This document shows positions 55,716 through 64,000 of a stretch of DNA of 64,000 nt, piece by piece. Source of the stretch: Meridianimarinicoccus zhengii (GTDB lineage: Bacteria > Pseudomonadota > Alphaproteobacteria > Rhodobacterales > Rhodobacteraceae); contig NZ_QDFI01000001.1 in the NCBI RefSeq assembly GCF_003254465.1, positions 1 to 64,000 on the forward strand, given 5' to 3'. The translations under genes were made by a program, and so were the position numbers. The notes under the pieces were generated by a model that was not told the DNA's origin, did no database searches, and saw only the letters and a program-made list of their open reading frames with translations. Each line of letters opens with the position of its first letter. Within the stretch, counting starts at the first letter, position 1.

Positions 55716-56564
55716 ATGACCGCCCCCAGGACCGACACCGACAACGCCGCGCTGGAAACCGCCATCGAAGCCGCGTGGGAGGTCCGCGATACGATCACGC
55801 CCGACACCAAGGGCGACACGCGCGACGCGATCGAGGCGACGTTGGAGGCACTGGACAGCGGTGCGCTGCGCGTGGCCGAACCGCGCGATGACGGGCAGTG
55901 GCACGTCAACCAGTGGGCGAAGAAGGCCGTGCTGCTGGGATTCCGCATCAAGGACATGGAAAAGCACAGCGGCGGCCCGCAGGGCGGCGGCTGGTGGGAC
56001 AAGGTGGACAGCAAGTTCGCCGACTGGAAGAAGAAGGACTGGAAGGAAGCCGGGTTCCGCGCCGTGCCCAACTGTGTCGTGCGCAAGTCCGCCTATATCG
56101 CGCCGGGCGTCGTGCTGATGCCGTCCTTCGTGAACCTCGGCGCCTATGTGGACAGCGGCACCATGGTGGATACATGGGCGACCGTGGGCAGCTGCGCGCA
56201 GATCGGCAAGAACGTGCACCTGTCGGGCGGCGTTGGCATCGGCGGCGTGCTGGAACCCATGCAGGCGGGTCCGACCATCATCGAGGATCACTGCTTCATC
56301 GGGGCCCGGTCCGAAGTGGTCGAAGGCTGCATCGTCCGCGAAGGCTCGGTGCTGGGCATGGGCGTGTTCATCGGCAAGTCGACCAAGATCGTGGACCGCG
56401 AAACCGGCGAAGTGACCTTCGGCGAAGTGCCCTCGGGGTCGGTGGTGGTGTCGGGCTCGATGCCGTCGAAGAACGGCGTGAACCTCTACTGCGCGGTGAT
56501 CGTGAAACGCGTGGACGCCCAGACCCGCGCCAAGACCTCCATCAACGAATTGCTGCGCGACTGA
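55716..56564 (+). CDS. dapD: 2,3,4,5-tetrahydropyridine-2,6-dicarboxylate N-succinyltransferase
   Basis: DapD succinylates tetrahydrodipicolinate in the succinylase branch of DAP/lysine synthesis. The 282-residue protein has an N-terminal helical domain, then hexapeptide repeats forming a left-handed beta-helix: [71 protein letters not shown] and [17 protein letters not shown]. The ATG at 55716 has GAGGAAA upstream; an earlier in-frame start is not conserved. First gene of a three-gene unit with dapE. Confidence 0.96.
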   Translation: MTAPRTDTDNAALETAIEAAWEVRDTITPDTKGDTRDAIEATLEALDSGALRVAEPRDDGQWHVNQWAKKAVLLGFRIKDMEKHSGGPQGGGWWDKVDSKFADWKKKDWKEAGFRAVPNCVVRKSAYIAPGVVLMPSFVNLGAYVDSGTMVDTWATVGSCAQIGKNVHLSGGVGIGGVLEPMQAGPTIIEDHCFIGARSEVVEGCIVREGSVLGMGVFIGKSTKIVDRETGEVTFGEVPSGSVVVSGSMPSKNGVNLYCAVIVKRVDAQTRAKTSINELLRD

Positions 56565-56587
56565 CCCAGCGCGAACGGAGTGGCACC

Positions 56588-56935
56588 ATGTCCGGAAAGG
56601 CCGACACATCCGCAGGCGACCCCGTCTACACGTTGCTGGTTCAGGTCGGCCGCAAGGACGGGGACGGGCTGCCAGACGGGGCCACCGGGGCGGCGCTCAT
56701 GTGTTATGCCGCAGGCGAGGACGAAGCCGAGGCCGTGCGCGAAACGGTGGCGGTCCTGAAGCAGGCGGGGCTCGCGCCGCTCGATGTCACGGGCTACGGC
56801 ACACTGGCGGAACGGCTGGCCGAGGGCCACGATATCGACGCCGACGAGCGCGACCTGATGGACCGGGCGCGCGACGAGAACGCGGTGATCGTGGCGCAGA
56901 TGACGCCGTTCTTTACCGATGTGGACCCGAACTGA
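56588..56935 (+). CDS. conserved small protein of unknown function within the dap operon
   Basis: A 115-residue acidic, soluble protein: [95 protein letters not shown]. Predicted pattern is beta-alpha-beta with an amphipathic second half, so a small alpha/beta sandwich is likely. It lies 23 bp after dapD and 7 bp before dapE, which ties it to DAP synthesis, but no motif tells its role. I do not recognise the family with confidence. Confidence 0.8.
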   Translation: MSGKADTSAGDPVYTLLVQVGRKDGDGLPDGATGAALMCYAAGEDEAEAVRETVAVLKQAGLAPLDVTGYGTLAERLAEGHDIDADERDLMDRARDENAVIVAQMTPFFTDVDPN

Positions 56936-56942
56936 GCCTGCC

Positions 56943-58103
56943 ATGACACGTGTGCCTCTCGACCCCGCGGACCTGACCGCCCGGCTGATCCGCTGCCAGT
57001 CGGTCACGCCCGGCGAAGGCGGCGTGCTGGTGCTGCTGGAACGGTTGCTGACCGACGCGGGGTTCGCCTGCACCCGCTGCGACCGGAACGGGATCGCCAA
57101 CCTTTTCGCCCGCTGGGGTGCGAAGTGCCATCCGCACACCTTCGGCTTCAACGGTCATACGGACGTGGTTCCGGTGGGTGACCGCGCCGCATGGTCCTGC
57201 GACCCGTTCGGGGCGGAGATCCGCGATGGCCGGATGTTCGGGCGCGGGGCCTGCGACATGAAATCGGGGGTCGCGGCTTTCGTCGCGGCGGCGGTGGACT
57301 TCGTGCGCGACACGCCGCCCGATGGCGCCGTGATCCTTGCCATCACCGGGGATGAGGAAGGCGATGCCGTGGACGGCACGGCAGCGATCCTCGACTGGAT
57401 GGCGGGCGCGGGGGAGGCGATGTCAGCCTGCCTCGTGGGGGAGCCGACCTGCCCGGACCGTTTCGGCGACATGATGAAGATCGGGCGCCGCGGGTCGATG
57501 ACCGCGTGGATCACGGCGACGGGCGTGCAGGGCCATGCGGCTTATCCCCATCGCGCCCGGAACCCGGTGCCGGCGCTCGCGCGGCTGGTGGACCGGCTCG
57601 CTTCGGCGGAGCTGGACGGCGGGACCGAACATTTTGACGCCTCCACGCTGGCGGTGACGACCTTCGACGTGGGAAACCCCGCGAACAACGTGATTCCGGC
57701 GCAGGCCCGCGCGACGGTGAACATCAGGTTCAACGATGCGCACACGTCCGATAGCGTGTCCGACTGGCTCCGGGCCGAGGCCGCGCGCGTCAGCGCCGAT
57801 TTCGACATCGAGATCGGGCTGGAGATCAAGGTCTCGGGCGAAAGCTTCATCACGCCGCCCGGCCCGCTCAGCGATCTCGTGGCGCGGGCGGTCACGGCCG
57901 AGACGGGCGTGACGCCGGTCCTGTCCACGTCGGGCGGCACGTCGGACGCGCGTTTCGTGCGCACCCATTGCCCGGTGGTGGAATTCGGGCTGGTGGGGTC
58001 GTCCATGCACCAGGTTGACGAACACGTGGATGTCGCGCAAATCCATGCGCTCAAGGCTGTCTACGGCCGGGTGCTGGCGTCATATTTCGCGCAAGAGACA
58101 TAG
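56943..58103 (+). CDS. dapE: succinyl-diaminopimelate desuccinylase
   Basis: DapE hydrolyses N-succinyl-LL-DAP with two zinc ions. The 386-residue M20 peptidase-fold protein has the metal motif [26 protein letters not shown] with the second metal Asp, [12 protein letters not shown] with the catalytic Glu pair, the dimerisation part [33 protein letters not shown] and [15 protein letters not shown] with the last His ligand. ATG 56943 gives the conserved N-terminus. Confidence 0.96.
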   Translation: MTRVPLDPADLTARLIRCQSVTPGEGGVLVLLERLLTDAGFACTRCDRNGIANLFARWGAKCHPHTFGFNGHTDVVPVGDRAAWSCDPFGAEIRDGRMFGRGACDMKSGVAAFVAAAVDFVRDTPPDGAVILAITGDEEGDAVDGTAAILDWMAGAGEAMSACLVGEPTCPDRFGDMMKIGRRGSMTAWITATGVQGHAAYPHRARNPVPALARLVDRLASAELDGGTEHFDASTLAVTTFDVGNPANNVIPAQARATVNIRFNDAHTSDSVSDWLRAEAARVSADFDIEIGLEIKVSGESFITPPGPLSDLVARAVTAETGVTPVLSTSGGTSDARFVRTHCPVVEFGLVGSSMHQVDEHVDVAQIHALKAVYGRVLASYFAQET

Positions 58104-58203
58104 GCCGGGCGCAAGGCTCCCGCCTGTTGCCGCAAGCCGATAGGGGGCAGCCCCGGGTTGCACATCCCGTGCCGGGACCGGCGCCGCGATGCCGCTTTCG
58201 CGC

Positions 58204-58232
58204 ATGACGCGCCCCGGCACCCGTGCTAGGTC
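58204..58232 (+). promoter_or_regulatory. promoter of rnr, leaderless
   Basis: ATGACG at 58204-58209, 17-bp spacer, TAGGTC at 58227-58232. The usual 6-7-base step to +1 lands on the A of the rnr ATG (58239). There is no Shine-Dalgarno sequence. Confidence 0.45.
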
Positions 58233-58238
58233 CGGGCC

Positions 58239-60503
58239 ATGGCACGTATCCCCACCAGGGACGAGATCCTTGCCTGGATCTCGGACCACCCGACCCAGAC
58301 TTCCAAACGCGACATTGCCCGGGCCTTCGGGATCAAGGGCGCGGACCGCATACCGCTCAAGGCCGTCCTGCGCGGACTGGAGGCGGATGGCCATCTGGAA
58401 AAGCGGCGCAAGACCTATCGCGATCCCGACCGCCTGCCGCCCGTTTCCGTGCTGGAGGTGATCCCGCCCGGCCCCGATGGCGATCTCTATGCCAGGCCCA
58501 TCGAGTGGCACGGCGACGCCGACGCGGCGCCACGCGTGCTGGTGATCCAGCGCCCGGCCGAACCGGCGCTGGGCGGCGGCGACCGCATCCTTGCGCGGCT
58601 GACCCATGTGGGGCTCGACGACTATACCTACGAGGCCCGGCTGATCCGTCGCATCGCCGTCACACCGCGCCGCATCCTCGGTATCTTCCGCGAAGGGTCC
58701 GAAGGCGGGCGGATCGTGCCGATCGACAAGAAGGCCGACAAGGAATGGATCGTTCAGGCAGGCCAGACCGGCCATGCCCGTGACGGCGAACTGGTCGAAG
58801 GGGAGCTCGCGGGGCCGCGGGTGCGCTTCGGTCTGCCCAATGCGCGTGTGGTCGCACGGCTGGGCGACCCGACCGCCCCCCGCGCGGTGTCGCTCATCGC
58901 GATCCACGAACATGGAATCCCCGACGCCTTCCCCGACGACGTTCTGGCCGAGGCCGACCGTGCCCGCCCCGCGGGCCTGTCGGGGCGCGAGGATCTGCGT
59001 GACCTGCCCTTCGTGACCATCGACCCGGCGGACGCGCGGGACCATGACGACGCCGTGCTGGCCCTGCCGGACGACGCGCCCGACAACCCGGGCGGACATG
59101 TCATCTGGGTCGCCATCGCCGATGTCGCCCATTACGTCACTCCGGGATCGCTTCTGGACCGGGAGGCGCGCAAGCGCGGCAATTCCAGTTACTTTCCCGA
59201 CCGCGTGGTGCCGATGCTGCCCGACCGGCTGTCCGGCGACCTCTGCTCGCTGCACGAAGGGGTGCCGCGCCCCTGCCTCGCCGTGCGCATCCGCATCACG
59301 GAGACGGGCGACAAGATCGACCATCGTTTCGTGCGCGGGATCATGCGCTCCGCCGCGTCACTGACCTATGAAGAGGCGCAGGAAGCGATCGACGGCACGC
59401 CCTCGGACCGCGCCGCGCCCCTGCTCGATACCGTGATCCGCCCGCTCTATGCCGCCTATGCCGCGCTCAAATCCGCGCGCGACCGGCGCCAGCCGCTGGA
59501 TCTCGACCTGCCCGAACGGCGTATCGAACTGTCCGAGGATGGCAAGGTCACGTCCGTCGCGTTTCGGCCCCGCTTCGACGCGCACCGGCTGATCGAGGAA
59601 TGCATGGTGCTGGCCAATGTCTGCGCCGCCGAGACGCTGGATGCCAAGCGCAGCCCGCTCCTCTACCGCGTGCACGAGGAACCGAGCCCCGACAAGCTCG
59701 ATGCGCTGCGCGAGGTCGCACAGGCCGCCGGGCTGACGCTGGCCAAGGGGCAGGTGCTCCAGACCCGGCATCTCAACCGCCTGCTGGCGCAGGCCGCCGG
59801 CACCGCCGACGCCGAACTCATCAACATCTCGACCCTGCGATCGATGACGCAGGCCTATTATTCGCACGAGAATTTCAGCCATTTCGGGCTGGCCCTGCGC
59901 CAGTACGCGCATTTCACCTCGCCCATCCGGCGCTATGCGGACCTGCTGGTCCACCGCGCGCTGATTTCGGCCCATGGCTGGGGCAAGGGCGGGCTGTCGG
60001 CAGACGATATCGACCGGCTGGAGGCGACGGCGAAGCACATCTCCGACACCGAGCGCCGCTCGATGCTGGCCGAACGCGACACGACCGACCGTTACCTAGC
60101 CGCATACCTGTCGGAACGGGTGGGCGACGAGATGACAGGCCGCATATCCGGCGTCACCCGCTTCGGGCTGTTCGTGAAGCTCGACGACAGCGGCGCGGAC
60201 GGCCTGGTGCCTGTGCGCACGCTGGGGGCGGAATTCTTCCATTTCGACGCCAAGACACAGACCCTGATGGGGTCCGACAGCGGGCGCACGCTGAGCATGG
60301 GCCAGGTCGTGACGGTGAAACTGGCCGAGGCCGCGCCGGTGACGGGTGGCGTGATCCTCGAATTGCTGGAGGTCGAGGGACAGGCCATGCCGCGCGGTGG
60401 CGGGCGTGGCATGCGCAGGGGGGCCCCGCCCCGGCGCAAACCCGCAAAAGCCAAGGCCAAGGCCGCGAAAGTGAAGCGCAAGGTTCAGCGCAGCCGCAGC
60501 TGA
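58239..60503 (+). CDS. rnr: ribonuclease R
   Basis: A 754-residue 3'-5' exoribonuclease able to degrade structured RNA. N-terminal winged-helix and cold-shock domains are followed by the RNB domain with the catalytic Asp cluster in FVTIDPADARDHDDAVLAL and KRGNSSYFPDRVVPMLP, ending QYAHFTSPIRRYADLLVHR. An S1 domain (MTGRISGVTRFGLFVKLDDSGADGLVP) and a basic Lys/Arg-rich tail (PRRKPAKAKAKAAKVKRKVQRSRS-like) follow. RNase R works with SmpB-tmRNA in stalled-mRNA decay; smpB is at 4.7 kb. Transcript seems leaderless. Confidence 0.95.
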   Translation: MARIPTRDEILAWISDHPTQTSKRDIARAFGIKGADRIPLKAVLRGLEADGHLEKRRKTYRDPDRLPPVSVLEVIPPGPDGDLYARPIEWHGDADAAPRVLVIQRPAEPALGGGDRILARLTHVGLDDYTYEARLIRRIAVTPRRILGIFREGSEGGRIVPIDKKADKEWIVQAGQTGHARDGELVEGELAGPRVRFGLPNARVVARLGDPTAPRAVSLIAIHEHGIPDAFPDDVLAEADRARPAGLSGREDLRDLPFVTIDPADARDHDDAVLALPDDAPDNPGGHVIWVAIADVAHYVTPGSLLDREARKRGNSSYFPDRVVPMLPDRLSGDLCSLHEGVPRPCLAVRIRITETGDKIDHRFVRGIMRSAASLTYEEAQEAIDGTPSDRAAPLLDTVIRPLYAAYAALKSARDRRQPLDLDLPERRIELSEDGKVTSVAFRPRFDAHRLIEECMVLANVCAAETLDAKRSPLLYRVHEEPSPDKLDALREVAQAAGLTLAKGQVLQTRHLNRLLAQAAGTADAELINISTLRSMTQAYYSHENFSHFGLALRQYAHFTSPIRRYADLLVHRALISAHGWGKGGLSADDIDRLEATAKHISDTERRSMLAERDTTDRYLAAYLSERVGDEMTGRISGVTRFGLFVKLDDSGADGLVPVRTLGAEFFHFDAKTQTLMGSDSGRTLSMGQVVTVKLAEAAPVTGGVILELLEVEGQAMPRGGGRGMRRGAPPRRKPAKAKAKAAKVKRKVQRSRS

Positions 60504-60510
60504 CCCCTAG

Positions 60511-60530
60511 GCCGAAGGCCCGGCTTCGGC
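60511..60530 (+). terminator. weak hairpin after rnr
   Basis: GCCGAAG (60511-60517), six-base loop, CTTCGGC (60524-60530), followed by TATCC. No real T-run. Confidence 0.3.
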
Positions 60531-60598
60531 TATCCTGCGCGATAACGAGGGCCGCAAAGGCCCCGGTCAATGCGCCGTCCCCGAGCAGGAGAATCCCG

Positions 60599-61897
60599 AT
60601 GCGCCCCGTTCTGATCGCCCTCAGCCTGACCCTTGCCGCGCCCGCTCTGCCGGCGCTGGCCCAGACCCCGACACCACGGCCCGACGCGCGCGTCGCGGTC
60701 AGCCAGGCCGCGCAGATCTCGCCGCGCCCCGCGCTGCGCCCGGCCACGGCGCCAGAAACCGTGCAGCGCGCGTCCCTCGGCCCTGCCGGGTTCAACGACT
60801 GGGTGCAGGATTTCGCCCGCCGCGCGCAGCGGCAGGGCATCCCGTTCGAGGTCGTCCGCGACGCGCTGACCGGCATCCGCTACGACGACCGGATCGTGGA
60901 TCTCGACCGCAACCAGTCCGAATTCAGCAAGCAGCTTTGGGACTATCTCGACAGCGCGGTGTCGGCGGACCGCATCGGCACGGGCCGGTCCATGGCCGCG
61001 CGCCACGGCGCGACGCTCGACCGGATCGAACGGCGTTACGGCGTGGAAAAGGAAACCGTCGTCGCCATCTGGGGGCTGGAAAGCGCTTATGGCGGCTTCA
61101 AGGGCAACACCGACACGATCGCGGCGCTGGCGACGCTGGCCTATGACGGGCGGCGGGGGGATTTCTTCGAAGCCGAATTAATGGCCGCCCTGCGGATCGT
61201 CGCGGCGGGGGATACCGCGCCGCGCGGGATGCGGGGAAGCTGGGCCGGGGCGATGGGGCACACGCAGTTCATGCCGTCCTCCTACCTCGCCCATGCGGTG
61301 GATTTCACCGGCGACGGGCGACGCGACATCTGGGGGGACGATCCGTCCGACGCGCTTGCCTCCACCGCCGCCTATCTGCGTGACGCGGGCTGGACCAGCG
61401 GACAGCCTTGGGGCGTGGAGGTGCGGCTGCCGCAGGGGTTCGATTATGCGCTGGCGGGCGCGGGTGCGAAATCCGTCGCCGCGTGGTCGCGGCTGGGTGT
61501 GCGCGGCGCGGGCGGCGGCGCGCTGCCGGATCATGGGCAGGCCAGCCTGCTGCTGCCTGCGGGCGCGCGCGGCCCGGCCTTCCTGACCTTCGGAAATTTC
61601 GACGTCATCAAGCGCTACAATTCGTCCACGAGCTACGCGCTCGCGGTCGGGCATCTTGGCGACCGCATCGGCGGCGGGGCCGCGTTCCAACAGTCGTGGC
61701 CACGCGGCGACCGCGCGCTGAGCGCAGAGGAAAAGCGCGACATGCAGCGCCGCCTGACCGCGCGCGGCTTTTCCACGAACGGCATCGACGGCAAGGTCGG
61801 CCCCGACACAATCGCCGCGATCCGCCGCTTTCAGCAGGCCGCAGGGCTGGTGCCGGATGGCTATGCCTCGGCGGCCCTGCTGAACCAGTTGCGCTGA
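60599..61897 (+). CDS. lytic murein transglycosylase, MltB family, with peptidoglycan-binding domain
   Basis: A 432-residue periplasmic GH103-type enzyme. Signal peptide MRPVLIALSLTLAAPALPALA, a short Pro-rich linker, then the catalytic domain (about residues 60-355) with catalytic Glu in AIWGLESAYGGFKGN, GSWAGAMGHTQFMPSSYLAHAVDFTGDG and FGNFDVIKRYNSSTSYALAVGHL. A C-terminal PG_binding_1 domain (about 370-432) has MQRRLTARGFSTNGIDGKVGPDTIAAIRRFQQAAGL. There is no Cys-based lipobox, so it is soluble rather than a lipoprotein. GCAGGAGAA precedes the ATG. Confidence 0.93.
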   Translation: MRPVLIALSLTLAAPALPALAQTPTPRPDARVAVSQAAQISPRPALRPATAPETVQRASLGPAGFNDWVQDFARRAQRQGIPFEVVRDALTGIRYDDRIVDLDRNQSEFSKQLWDYLDSAVSADRIGTGRSMAARHGATLDRIERRYGVEKETVVAIWGLESAYGGFKGNTDTIAALATLAYDGRRGDFFEAELMAALRIVAAGDTAPRGMRGSWAGAMGHTQFMPSSYLAHAVDFTGDGRRDIWGDDPSDALASTAAYLRDAGWTSGQPWGVEVRLPQGFDYALAGAGAKSVAAWSRLGVRGAGGGALPDHGQASLLLPAGARGPAFLTFGNFDVIKRYNSSTSYALAVGHLGDRIGGGAAFQQSWPRGDRALSAEEKRDMQRRLTARGFSTNGIDGKVGPDTIAAIRRFQQAAGLVPDGYASAALLNQLR

Positions 61898-61913
61898 CGG
61901 GGGCGGGCAGGGG

Positions 61914-62684
61914 TCATGCCCCGTCCAGATAGCCCATCGTGCGGAAGCTCAGTTCCCGCGATTTGCCTATGATCAGATGATCGTGCAGGCTGATGCCCAT
62001 GACCGATGCCGCTTGCCGGATCTTCTCGGTCATGGTGATGTCCGCGTCCGATGGCGTCGGGTCGCCCGACGGATGGTTGTGCACGAGGATCAGCGCCGAG
62101 GCGTTCAGTTCCAGCGCGCGCTTGACCACCTCGCGCGGATAGACGGGCACATGGTCCACGGTGCCGCGCGCCTGTTCCTCGTCCGCGATCAGGACGTTCT
62201 TGCGATCGAGATACAGCACCCGGAACTGTTCCAGCTCCAGATGCGCCATGGTCGTGTGGCAATAGTCCAGCACTGCGTCCCAGCTTGAAATCACGGGTTT
62301 CTGCATCACCCGCGCCCGCGCCAGCCTGTGCGACGCGGCTTCCACGATCTTCAGTTCCAGCACGACCGCGTCGCCGACGCCGCGCACCTTCATCAGCCGG
62401 TCACGCGGGGCGGCGCAGACCCGTCCGAAATCGCCGAACGCCTCGATCAGCCGCCGCGCCACCGGCTTCACGTCGCAGCGCGGCAGCGCCCGGAAGAGCA
62501 CCAGTTCCAGCAATTCGTAATCGGGCATCGCCGCCGCACCGCCCGCCAGGAACCGGTCGCGCAGCCTTCTGCGGTGATCCTTGATATAGGACGGCAGCTT
62601 GCGCCCCTTGGGATCGGTCGAGATGAATTCCTGCCCCTCGAACAGGGGCAGCAACGGTTCGCGGAAGGCACCGGGATCGTTCAT
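61914..62684 (-). CDS. radC: RadC family JAB-domain protein
   Basis: A 256-residue protein. An N-terminal helix-hairpin-helix part (DYELLELVLFRALPRCDVKPVARRLIEAFGDF, RLMKVRGVGDAVVLELKIV) precedes a JAB metalloprotease-like domain with the zinc ligands in LILVHNHPSGDPTPSDADI and the upstream Glu in DEEQARGTVDHVPVYPREVV. RadC was named for a DNA-repair phenotype that proved to be due to another gene; its true role is unknown. Start 62684 has GGAGGGTGACGG upstream. Confidence 0.92.
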   Translation of the reverse strand: MNDPGAFREPLLPLFEGQEFISTDPKGRKLPSYIKDHRRRLRDRFLAGGAAAMPDYELLELVLFRALPRCDVKPVARRLIEAFGDFGRVCAAPRDRLMKVRGVGDAVVLELKIVEAASHRLARARVMQKPVISSWDAVLDYCHTTMAHLELEQFRVLYLDRKNVLIADEEQARGTVDHVPVYPREVVKRALELNASALILVHNHPSGDPTPSDADITMTEKIRQAASVMGISLHDHLIIGKSRELSFRTMGYLDGA

Positions 62685-62747
62685 CCCGTCACCCTCCGCA
62701 AACTGTCTAAATTTCGCGTTAACTTGCGCTGACCGAGGCCGCGCAGG

Positions 62748-63896
62748 TCAGCTTTTCATGCTGTCCCAGAAGCCCTTCACCTTGGTGAAGAAACTGTCGC
62801 CCTCGGGATGGTTGTCGCCCGATTCCGCCTCGAACTGGCGCAGCAGTTCCTTCTGCTTGCCGGTCAGGTTCACGGGGGTTTCCACCGCCATCTCGATGAA
62901 CATGTCGCCCGTGCCGCCGCCGCGCAGGGCGGGCATGCCCTTGCCGCGCAGGCGCATCTGGCGGCCCGACTGGCTGCCCGCCGGCACCTTCACCCGCGCG
63001 CGCCCGCCGTCGATGGTCGGCACCTCCACGTCGCCGCCCAGTGCCGCGGTCGTCATCGCGACGGGCACCCGGCAGAACAGGTTGACGCCGTCACGCTGGA
63101 ACAGCGCATGGTCCGCCACGTCGATGAAGATGTACAAGTCCCCTGTCGGCCCGCCGCGCATGCCCGCTTCGCCTTCGCCCGCCAGCCGGATGCGCGTGCC
63201 GGTTTCCACGCCCGCTGGGATGTTCACCGACAGCGCGCGGTCCTTTTCGACCCGGCCCGTGCCGCGGCAGGCGCCGCAGGGGTTCTTGATGATCTGGCCC
63301 AGCCCCGAACAGGTCGGGCAGGTGCGTTCCACCGTGAAGAAACCCTGCTGCGCGCGCACCTTGCCCATACCCGAACAGGTCGGGCAGGTGACGGGTTCCG
63401 ATCCGCCCTCGGCGCCCGTGCCGTTGCACGACCCGCAGGCCACGGCAGAGGGCACGTTGATCGTCTTCTGCAAGCCGCGATAGGCGTCTTCGAGCGAGAT
63501 GCGCAGGTTGTAGCGCAGATCCGATCCGCGCGCCGCGCGCTGCCGGGCACCGCCGCGCCCGTTGCCGCCCATGAAATCGCCGAAGAGATCGTCGAACACG
63601 TCGGAAAAGGCCGAGGCGAAATCCGCCTGCCCCGCGCCGCCGCCGCCGCGCGGGCCGCCCCCCGTGCCGCCTTCGAAGGCCGCATGGCCGAACCGGTCAT
63701 AGGCCGCCTTCTTGTCGGCGTCCTTCAGAACCTCGTAGGCTTCGTTGGCTTCCTTGAACTTCGGCTCCGCATCCGGGTTGTCGGCGTTGCGGTCCGGATG
63801 GAATTCCTTGGCCTTCTGGCGATAGGCCTTCTTGATGTCATCCGGCGATGCGCCGCGCGCCACGCCCAGGATGTCGTAATAGTCACGTTTCGCCAT
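62748..63896 (-). CDS. dnaJ: molecular chaperone DnaJ
   Basis: A 382-residue type I J-protein. J domain (residues 1-70) has [11 protein letters not shown] with the HPD triad; a Gly/Phe-rich stretch ([14 protein letters not shown]) follows; the zinc domain has four repeats [24 protein letters not shown] and CGACRGTG; the substrate-binding C-terminal domains come last. It stimulates DnaK. The gene follows dnaK, whose 3' end lies at the right edge, with a large hairpin between them. Confidence 0.97.
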   Translation of the reverse strand: MAKRDYYDILGVARGASPDDIKKAYRQKAKEFHPDRNADNPDAEPKFKEANEAYEVLKDADKKAAYDRFGHAAFEGGTGGGPRGGGGAGQADFASAFSDVFDDLFGDFMGGNGRGGARQRAARGSDLRYNLRISLEDAYRGLQKTINVPSAVACGSCNGTGAEGGSEPVTCPTCSGMGKVRAQQGFFTVERTCPTCSGLGQIIKNPCGACRGTGRVEKDRALSVNIPAGVETGTRIRLAGEGEAGMRGGPTGDLYIFIDVADHALFQRDGVNLFCRVPVAMTTAALGGDVEVPTIDGGRARVKVPAGSQSGRQMRLRGKGMPALRGGGTGDMFIEMAVETPVNLTGKQKELLRQFEAESGDNHPEGDSFFTKVKGFWDSMKS

Positions 63897-63922
63897 TCGC
63901 GGGTGTCCCCTTGGAAATGCAA

Positions 63923-63959
63923 GGGACCGGCCCCGGCAACGCGCACCGGAACCGGTCCC
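63923..63959 (-). terminator. hairpin between dnaK and dnaJ (attenuator-like)
   Basis: Arms 63923-63936 and 63946-63959 pair over 14 bp in the minus-strand RNA, two of the pairs being G-U wobbles, with a 9-base loop. No long U-run follows, so it is more likely a partial terminator or mRNA-processing/stabilising hairpin that lowers dnaJ relative to dnaK. Confidence 0.55.
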
Positions 63960-63974
63960 CCCATGTCACCGCGC

Positions 63975-64000
63975 TCAGGAGGCGCGCTTGTCCTCGCCGA
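63975..64000 (-). CDS. dnaK: C-terminal codons of DnaK (partial)
   Basis: Only the last eight codons and stop are inside the window, reading GEDKRAS then TGA on the minus strand. The acidic/basic ending and position directly upstream of dnaJ fit DnaK; identity rests on this gene order. Confidence 0.6.

Overview
The window reads as a core-genome segment of a high-GC alphaproteobacterium, most likely a member of the Rhodobacteraceae (Rhodobacter/Roseobacter group). Reasons: a cytochrome c2 very close in pattern to the Rhodobacter protein, an H-NS/HvrA-type small DNA-binding protein, alphaproteobacterial AddAB instead of RecBCD, a malic enzyme fused to a phosphotransacetylase-like domain, Tim44-like and FxsA proteins next to secB, and the replication-origin gene order maf-aroE-coaE-dnaQ / hemJ-rho-mnmE-mnmG-rsmG-parA-parB. 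No rRNA, tRNA, CRISPR, prophage or insertion sequence was seen.

Layout. 1-9.8 kb: split MnmC-type tRNA modification genes (oxidoreductase and methyltransferase, divergent), a soluble lytic transglycosylase, dapA-trmO, smpB, a small Gly-rich protein, sseA, idi, cytochrome c2, an ECF sigma/anti-sigma pair and an H-NS-like gene. 9.8-16 kb: pncA-pncB NAD salvage, trhO, gpmI, ctpA. 16-24.7 kb: a tightly overlapping operon tsaE-amgK-murU-addB-addA, then trxA. 25-28.6 kb: a hybrid histidine kinase with an HPt domain and a LuxR-type response regulator. 28.7-33.4 kb: hslV and a 31-residue membrane miniprotein on the plus strand, facing hslU-smr-tim44 on the minus strand, then fxsA and secB. 33.4-36.1 kb: maf-aroE-coaE-dnaQ on the minus strand. 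36.1-36.5 kb: an AT-rich gap with a perfect DnaA box and several near-matches, the likely chromosomal origin. 36.5-43.8 kb: hemJ, rho, mnmE, mnmG, rsmG, parA, parB, with three perfect 16-bp parS sites lying inside mnmG and rsmG. 43.8-48.5 kb: a DUF454 gene, hemW, rdgB and rph on the minus strand, then hrcA-grpE. 48.5-64 kb: mutS, maeB, a secreted msrA, a DUF2853 gene, a LOG-family gene, dapD-orf-dapE, rnr, an MltB-type lytic transglycosylase, radC, dnaJ and the last codons of dnaK.

How it fits together. The window groups genes for chromosome replication and segregation (origin, parABS), repair (addAB, mutS, radC, dnaQ), wobble-uridine modification (mnmC-type pair, mnmE, mnmG, trhO), protein quality control (hslUV, dnaJ/K, grpE, hrcA, smpB, secB, trxA, msrA), and cell wall and lysine/DAP synthesis and recycling (dapA, dapD, dapE, amgK, murU, lytic transglycosylases). 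Many intergenic gaps hold a sigma-70-like promoter of the form TTGnnn-N17-TAnnnn. In rnr, smpB and trhO the predicted transcript start falls on or within a few bases of the start codon, which points to leaderless mRNAs. I found no island that looks like a new defence or biosynthetic system. The most rewarding items are the origin/parS architecture, the miniproteins and the leaderless promoters.
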